The notes under the pieces were generated by a model. The model made no database searches. It saw only the letters and a program-made list of their open reading frames with translations, and had not been told where the DNA came from. Of a stretch of 64,000 nt of DNA, positions 57,913 through 64,000 are shown one piece after another. The DNA comes from Tenodera sinensis (Eukaryota > Arthropoda > Insecta > Mantodea > Mantidae), in NCBI GenBank assembly GCA_030765045.1, contig CM060964.1:140049368-140113367 (forward strand), given 5' to 3'. A program made the translations under genes and the position numbers. Positions within the stretch are counted from its first letter, which is position 1; each line of letters opens with the position of its first letter.

Positions 57913-58488
57913 GTTGGCAAAAATAGCTTTAGGGGTGGTAGAGTTGGTGCTAGCAGTAATGTTGGCAAAAATAGCTTTAGGGGTGGTAGAGTTGGTGCTA
58001 GCAGTAATGTTGGCAGTAGTACTAGCAGGGTTGGCAGAGTTGGTGGTAGCAGTAATGTTGGCAAAAATAGCTTTAGGGGTGGTAGAGTTGGTGCTAGCAG
58101 TAATGTTGGCAGTAGTACTAGCAGGGTTGGCAGAGTTGGTGGTAGCAGTAATGTTGGCAAAAATAGCTTTAGGGGTGGTAGAGTTTGTGCTAGCAGTAAT
58201 GTTGGCAAAAATAGCTTTAGGGGTGGTAGAGTTGGTGCTAGCAGTAATGTTGGCAGTAGTACTAGCAGGGTTGGCAGAGTTGGTGGTAGCAGTAATGTTG
58301 GCAAAAATAGCTTTAGGGGTGGTAGAGTTGGTGCTAGCAGTAATGTTGGCAAAAATAGCTTTAGGGGTGGTAGAGTTGGTGCTAGCAGTAATGTTGGTAG
58401 TAGTACTAGCAGGGTTGGCAGAGTTGGTGGTAGCAGTAATGTTGGCAAAAATAGCTTTAGGGGTGGTAGAGTTGGTGGTAGCAGTAAT
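57913..58488 (+). repeat. 96/144-bp higher-order repeat block, first copy
   Basis: Unit types alternate regularly: one or two units carrying GTTGGCAAAAATAGCTTTAG followed by one carrying GTAGTACTAGCAGGGTTGGC. The result is a 96- or 144-bp super-repeat. The block recurs at 61033 (offset 3120 = 65 units) and 62665. Confidence 0.88.
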
Positions 58489-61032
58489 GTTGGCAGTAAT
58501 ACTAGCAGGGGTGTTAGAGTTCATGATAGCAGTAATGTTGGCAATAATACTAACAGGGGTGGTAGAGTTGGTGGTAGCAGTAATGTTGTGAGTAGTACCG
58601 GTAGGGGTGGTAGAGTTGATGGTAGCAGTAATGTTGGCAATAATACTAACAGGGGTGGTAGAGTTGATGGTAGCTGTAATGTTGGCAATAATACTAACAG
58701 GGGTGGTAGAGTTGGTGATAGCAGTAATGTTGGCAATAAAACTAACAGGGGTGGTAGAGTTGGTGGTAGCAGTAATGTTGTGAGTAGTACCGGTAGGGGT
58801 GGTAGAGTTGGTGATAGCAGTAATGTTGGCAGTAATAATAGCAGGGGTGGTAGAGTTGGTGGTAGCAGTTATGTTGGCAATAATACTAACAGGGGTGCTA
58901 GAATTGGTGGTAGCAGTAATGTTGGCAAAAATAGCTTTAGGGGTGGTAGAGTTGGTGGTAGCAGTAATGTTGGCAGTAATACTAGCAGGGGTGGTAGAGT
59001 TGGTGGTAGCAGTAATGTTGGCAAAAATAGCTTTAGGGGTGGTAGAGTTGGTGCTAGCAGTAATGTTGGCAAAAATAGCTTTAGGGGTGGTAGAGTTGGT
59101 GCTAGCAGTAATGTTAGCAGTAGTACTAGCAGGGTTGGCAGAGTTGGTGGTAGCAGTAATGTTGGCAAAAATAGCTTTAGGGGTGGTAGAGTTGGTGCTA
59201 GCAGTAATGTTGGCAAAAATAGCTTTAGGGGTGGTAGAGTTGGTGCTAGCAGTAATGTTGGCAGTAGTACTAGCAGGGTTGGCAGAGTTGGTGGTAGCAA
59301 TAATGTTGGCAAAAATAGCTTTAGGGGTGGTAGAGTCGGTGCTAGCAGTAATGTTGGCAAAAATAGCTTTAGGGGTGGTATAGTTGGTGATAGCATAAAT
59401 GTTGGCAGTAATACTATCAGGGGTGGTAGAGTTGGTGGTAGCAGTTATGTTGGCAATAATACTAGCAGGGGTGATAGAGTTGGTGGTAGCAGTAATGTTT
59501 GCAGTAGTACTAGCAGGGGTGGTAGAGTTGGTGATAGCAGTAATGTTGGCAGTAATACTAGTTGGGATGGTAGAGTTGGTGGTAGCAGTTATGTTTGCAG
59601 TAGTACTACCAGGGGTGGTAGAGTTGGTGATAGCAGTAATGTTGGCAGTAATACTAGCAGGGGTGGTAGAGTTGGTGGTAGCAGTTATGTTGGCAATAAT
59701 ACTAGCAGGGGTGGTAGAGTTGGTGGTAGCAGTAATGTTGGCAAAAATAGCTTTAGGGATGGTAGAGTTGGTGGTAGCAGTAATGTTGGCAGTAATAATA
59801 GCAGGGGTGGTAGAGTTGGTGGTAGCAGTAATGTTGGCAAAAATAGCTTTAGGGGTGGTAGAGTTGGTGCTAGCAGTAATGTTGGCAAAAATAGCTTTAG
59901 GGGTGGTAGAGTTTGTGCTAGCAGTAATGTTGGCAGTAGTACTAGCAGGGTTGGCAGAGTTGGTGGTAGCAGTAATGTTGGCAAAAATAGCTTTAGGGGT
60001 GGTAGAGTTGGTGCTAGCAGTAATGTTGGCAAAAATAGCTTTAGGGGTGGTAGAGTTGGTGCTAGCAGTAATGTTGGCAGTAGTACTAGCAGGGTTGGCA
60101 GAGTTGGTGATAGCAGTAATGTTGGCAGTAATACCAGCAGGGGTGGTGGAGTTGGTGATAGCAGTAATGTTTGCTGTAATACTGGTAGGAGTGGTAGAGT
60201 TGGTGGTAGCAGTAATGTTGGCAGTAATACCAGCAGGGGTGGTGGAGTTGGTGATAGCAGTAATGTTTGCTTTAATACTGGTAGGGGTGGTGGAGTTGGT
60301 GATAGCAGTAATGTTTGCTGTAATACTGGTAGGGGTGGTAGAGTTGTTGGTAGCAGAAATGCTGGCAGTAATACTGGTAGGAATGGTAGAGTTGGTGGTA
60401 GCAGTAATGTTGGCCGTAATACCAGCAGGGGTGGTAGAGTTGGTGCTAGCAGTAATGTTGGCAGTAGTACTAGCAGGGTTGGCAGAGTTGGTGGTAGCAG
60501 TAATGTTGGCAAAAATAGCTTTAGGGGTGGTAGAGTTGGTGATAGCAGTTATGTTTGCAGTAGTACTAGCAGGGGTGGTAAAGTTGGTGATAGCAGTAAT
60601 GTTGGCAGTAATACTAGCAGGGGTGGTAGAGTTGGTGGTAGCAGTAATGTTGGCAGTAATACTAGCAGGGGTGGTAGAGTTGGTGGTAGCAGTTATGTTT
60701 GCAGTAGTACTAGCAGGGGTGGTAGAGTTGGTGATAGCAGTAATGTTGGCAGTAATACTAGCAGGGGTGGTAGAGTTGGTGGTAGCAGTTATGTTGGCAA
60801 TAATACTAGCAGGGGTGGTAGAGTTGGTGGTAGCAGTAATGTTTGCAGTAGTACTAGCAGGGGTGGTAGAGTTGGTGATAGCAGTAATGTTGGCAGTAAT
60901 TCTAGCAGGGGTGGTAGAGTTGGTGATAGCAGTAATGTTGGCAGTAATACTAGCAGGGGTGGTAGAGTTGGTGGTAGCAGTTATGTTGGCAGTAATACCA
61001 GCAGGGGTGGTAGAGTTGGTGGTAGCAGTAAT

Positions 61033-61656
61033 GTTGGCAAAAATAGCTTTAGGGGTGGTAGAGTTGGTGCTAGCAGTAATGTTGGCAAAAATAGCTTTAG
61101 GGGTGGTAGAGTTGGTGCTAGCAGTAATGTTGGCAGTAGTACTAGCAGGGTTGGCAGAGTTGGTGGTAGCAGTAATGTTGGCAAAAATAGCTTTAGGGGT
61201 GGTAGAGTTGGTGCTAGCAGTAATGTTGGCAAAAATAGCTTTAGGGGTGGTAGAGTTGGTGCTAGCAGTAATGTTGGCAGCAGTACTAGCAGGGTTGGCA
61301 GAGCTGGTGGTAGCAGTAATGTTGGCAAAAATAGCTTTAGGGGTGGTAGAGTTGGTGCTAGCAGTAATGTTGGCAAAAATAGCTTTAGGGGTGGTAGAGT
61401 TGGTGCTAGCAGTAATGTTGGCAGTAGTACTAGCAGGGTTGGCAGAGTTGGTGGTAGCAGTAATGTTGGCAAAAATAGCTTTAGGGGTTGTAGAGTTGGT
61501 GCTAGCAGTAATGTTGGCAAAAATAGCTTTAGGGGTGGTAGAGTTGGTGCTAGCAGTAATGTTGGTAGTAGTACTAGCAGGGTTGGCAGAGCTGGTGGTA
61601 GCAGTAATGTTGGCAAAAATAGCTTTAGGGGTGGTAGAGTTGGTGGTAGCAGTAAT
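61033..61656 (+). repeat. 96/144-bp higher-order repeat block, second copy
   Basis: It has the same alternation as the block at 57913, with nearly identical units. Downstream markers are also shared: GTGTTAGAGTTCATGATAGC at 58511 and 61679 lie exactly 3168 bp (66 units) apart, so block and flank were duplicated together. Confidence 0.88.
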
Positions 61657-62664
61657 GTTGGCAGTAATACTAGCAGGGGTGTTAGAGTTCATGATAGCAG
61701 TAATGTTGCCAATAATACTAACAGGGGTGGTAGAGTTGGTGGTAGCAGTAATGTTGTGAGTAGTACCGGTAGGGGTGGTAGAGTTGATGGTAGCAGTAAT
61801 GTTGGCAATAATACTAACAGGGGTGGTAGAGTTGATGGTAGCAGTAATGTTGGCAATAATACTAACAGGGGTGGTAGAGTTGGTGATAGCAGTAATGTTG
61901 GCAATAATACTAACAGGGGTGGTAGAGTTGGTGGTAGCAGTAATGTTGTGAGTAGTACCGGTAGGGGTGGTAGAGTTGGTGATAGCAGTAATGTTGGCAG
62001 TAATAATAGCAGGGGTGGTAGAGTTGGTGGTAGCAGTTATGTTGGCAATAATACCAGCAGGGGTGCTAGAGTTGGTGGTAGCAGTAATGTTGGCAAAAAT
62101 AGCTTTAGGGGTGGTAGAGTTGGTGATAGCAGTTATGTTTGCAGTAGTACTAGCAGGGGTTGTAAAGTTGGTGATAGCAGTAATGTTGGCAGTAATACTA
62201 GCCGGGGTGGTAGAGTTGGTGGTAGCAGTTATGTTTGCAGTAGTACTAGCAGGGGTGGTAGAGTTGGTGATATCAGTAATGTTGGCAGTAATACTAGCAG
62301 GGGTTGTAGAGTTGGTGGTAGCAGTTATGTTTGCAGTAGTACTAGCAGGGGTGGTAGAGTTGGTGATAGCAGTAATGTTGGCAGTAATACTAGCAGGGGT
62401 GGTAGAGTTGGTGGTAGCAGTTATGTTGGCAATAATACTAGCAGGGGTGGTAGAGTTGGTGGTAGCAGTAATGTTTGCAGTAGTACTAGCAGGGGTGGTA
62501 GAGTTGGTGATAGCAGTAATGTTGGCAGTAATACTAGCAGGGGTGGTAGAGTTGGTGATAGCAGTAATGTTGGCAGTAATACTAGCAGGGGTGGTAGAGT
62601 TGGTGGTAGCAGTTATGTTGGCAGTAATACTAGCAGGGGTGGTAGAGTTGGTGGTAGCAGTAAT

Positions 62665-63287
62665 GTTGGCAAAAATAGCTTTAGGGGTGGTAGAGTTGGT
62701 GCTAGCAGTAATGTTGGCAAAAATAGCTTTAGGGGTGGTAGAGTTGGTGCTAGCAGTAATGTTGGCAGTAGTACTAGCAGGGTTGGCAGAGTTGGTGGTA
62801 GCAGTAATGTTGGCAAAAATAGCTTTAGGGGTGGTAGAGTTGGTGCTAGCAGTAATGTTGGCAAAAATAGCTTTAGGGGTGGTAGAGTTGGTGCTAGCAG
62901 TAATGTTGGCAGTAGTACTAGCAGGGTTGGCAGAGTTGGTGGTAGCAGTAATGTTGGCAAAAATAGCTTTAGGGGTGGTAGAGTTGGTGCTAGCAGTAAT
63001 GTTGGCAAAAATAGCTTAAGGGGTGGTAGAGTTGGTGCTAGCAGTAATGTTGGCAGTAGTACTAGCAGGGTTGGCAGAGTTGGTGGTAGCAGTAATGTTG
63101 GCAAAAATAGCTTTAGGGGTGGTAGAGTTGGTGCTAGCAGTAATGTTGGCAAAAATAGCTTTAGGGGTGGTAGAGTTGGTGCTAGCAGTAATGTTGGTAG
63201 TAGTACTAGCAGGTTGGCAGAGTTGGTGGTAGCAGTAATGTTGGCAAAAATAGCTTTAGGGGTGGTAGAGTTGGTGGTAGCAGTAAT
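62665..63287 (+). repeat. 96/144-bp higher-order repeat block, third copy
   Basis: It is offset by 1632 bp (34 units) from the second copy. The downstream marker at 63310 is offset by 1631 bp because one G is missing near 63211 (AGCAGGTTGGC instead of AGCAGGGTTGGC). A further copy starts near 63823 and is cut by the window edge. Confidence 0.88.
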
Positions 63288-64000
63288 GTTGGCAGTAATA
63301 CTAGCAGGGGTGTTAGAGTTCATGATAGCAGTAATGTTGGCAATAATACTAACAGGGGTGGTAGAGTTGGTGGTAGCAGTAATGTTGTGAGTAGTACCGG
63401 TAAGGGTGGTAGAGTTGATGGTAGCAGTAATGTATGCAATAATACTAACAGGGGTGGTAGAGTTGATGGTAGCAGTAATGTTGGCAATAATACTAACAGG
63501 GGTGGTAGAGTTGGTGATAGCAGTAATGTTGGCAATAATACTAACAGGGGTGGTAGAGTTGGTGGTAGCAGTAATGTTGTGAGTAGTACCGGTAGGTGTG
63601 GTAGAGTTGGTGATAGCAGTAATGTTGGCAGTAATAATAGCAGGGGTGGTAGAGTTGGTGGTGGCAGTTATGTTGGCAATAATACTAACAGGGGTGCAAG
63701 AGTTGGTGGTAGCAGTAATGTTGGCAAAAATAACTTTAGGGGTGGTAGAGTTGGTGGTAGCAGTAATGTTGGCAGTAATACTAGCAGGGGTGGTAGAGTT
63801 GGTGGTAGCAGTAATGTTGGCAAAAATAGCTTTAGGGGTGGTAGAGTTGGTGCTAGCAGTAATGTTGGCAAAAATAGCTTTAGGGGTGGTAGAGTTGGTG
63901 CTAGCAGTAATGTTGGCAGTAGTACTAGCAGGGTTGGCAGAGTTGGTGGTAGCAGTAATGTTGGCAAACATAGCTTTAGGGGTGGTAGAGTTGGTGCTAG

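Larger units (their letters stand above)
27388..64000 (+). repeat. 48-bp satellite/minisatellite array, ~760 units, continues past the window
   Basis: The period is 48 bp; for example GTTGG starts fall at 27541 and 27589. A typical unit contains GTTGGTGGTAGCAGTAATG, then TTGGCAGTAATACTAGTAGG and GGTGGTAGA. The unit I counted has 19 G, 14 T, 12 A and 3 C on the plus strand, a strong strand asymmetry. Written as triplets it is nearly all purine-N-pyrimidine. Consequently four frames are almost stop-free, translating as 16-residue repeats: GGSSNVGSNTSRGGRV and VELVVAVMLAVILVGV (plus), NITATTNSTTPTSITA and LLPPTLPPLLVLLPTL (minus). Replacement-type differences between units are common in all frames, and single-base indels shift them. 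I see no promoter, splice structure or unique coding sequence attached, so no gene is called. Confidence 0.93.

Noticed and set aside
55126..61692. A 2188-codon minus-strand frame encoding a Thr/Ser/Asn-rich mucin-like repeat protein
   Set aside because: It follows from the RNY composition of the 48-bp satellite. Equally long frames overlap it on the other strand, no unique N- or C-terminus or promoter is seen, and variants change amino acids freely.
47731..63390. Plus-strand frames of 1316 and 1600 codons encoding a Gly/Ser-rich GSSNVGSNTSRGGRV repeat
   Set aside because: These come from the same satellite, read in its RNY frame. The Gly-rich silk- or cuticle-like appearance is a by-product of GGT, AGT and AGC triplets.
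27388..64000. CRISPR array
   Set aside because: The repeats are directly contiguous 48-bp units without unique spacers, in a eukaryotic context.

Overview
The window is eukaryotic and almost entirely repetitive. It most likely comes from an arthropod, probably an insect. The evidence is Jockey-like non-LTR retrotransposons with long poly(A) tails, a tRNA-derived SINE with a perfect 12-bp target-site duplication, microsatellites, and a very large satellite array. There are no operons, ribosome binding sites or CRISPR arrays, and no host protein-coding gene could be recognised. Nothing in the sequence fixes the species.

Region 1 (1-1731) is AT-rich flanking DNA without a recognisable gene. Region 2 (1732-25690) is a dense pile of non-LTR retrotransposons. 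From 1732 to about 17085 every element lies on the minus strand with its poly(A), seen as poly(T), at the left end. From about 17165 to 25690 every element lies on the plus strand with poly(A) at the right end. Two near-complete autonomous elements, called JL1 (minus) and JR (plus), meet head to head near 17.1 kb with homologous 5' leaders. JL1 has intact ORF1 and ORF2. JR has one in-frame stop in ORF1 and one single-base frameshift in ORF2. The other elements are 5'-truncated copies, plus a distinct family (A1, A3, A5 and fragments A2, A4, A6) that carries only a Gag-like ORF followed directly by a 3' UTR of about 300 bp and poly(A), with no reverse transcriptase. Elements of different families share a short 3' UTR signature, which would fit RT supplied in trans.

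Region 3 (25691-27387) is unique-looking DNA holding a SINE (26351-26705) and a short degenerate patch resembling the satellite (26884-27150). Region 4 (27388-64000, reaching the window edge) is a 48-bp tandem repeat of roughly 760 units with several levels of higher-order structure, including exact multi-kilobase tandem duplications. Its unit follows a purine-N-pyrimidine triplet rhythm. That rhythm forbids or strongly disfavours stop codons in four of the six frames and so produces enormous open frames on both strands (up to 2188 codons). I treat these as a by-product of the repeat, not as genes.

The most interesting picture is the two opposed stacks of poly(A)-joined elements that include a Gag-only family. 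This resembles in architecture the HeT-A/TART/TAHRE arrays of Drosophila telomeres, or alternatively repeated insertion into A-tails. The sequence alone does not decide between them.
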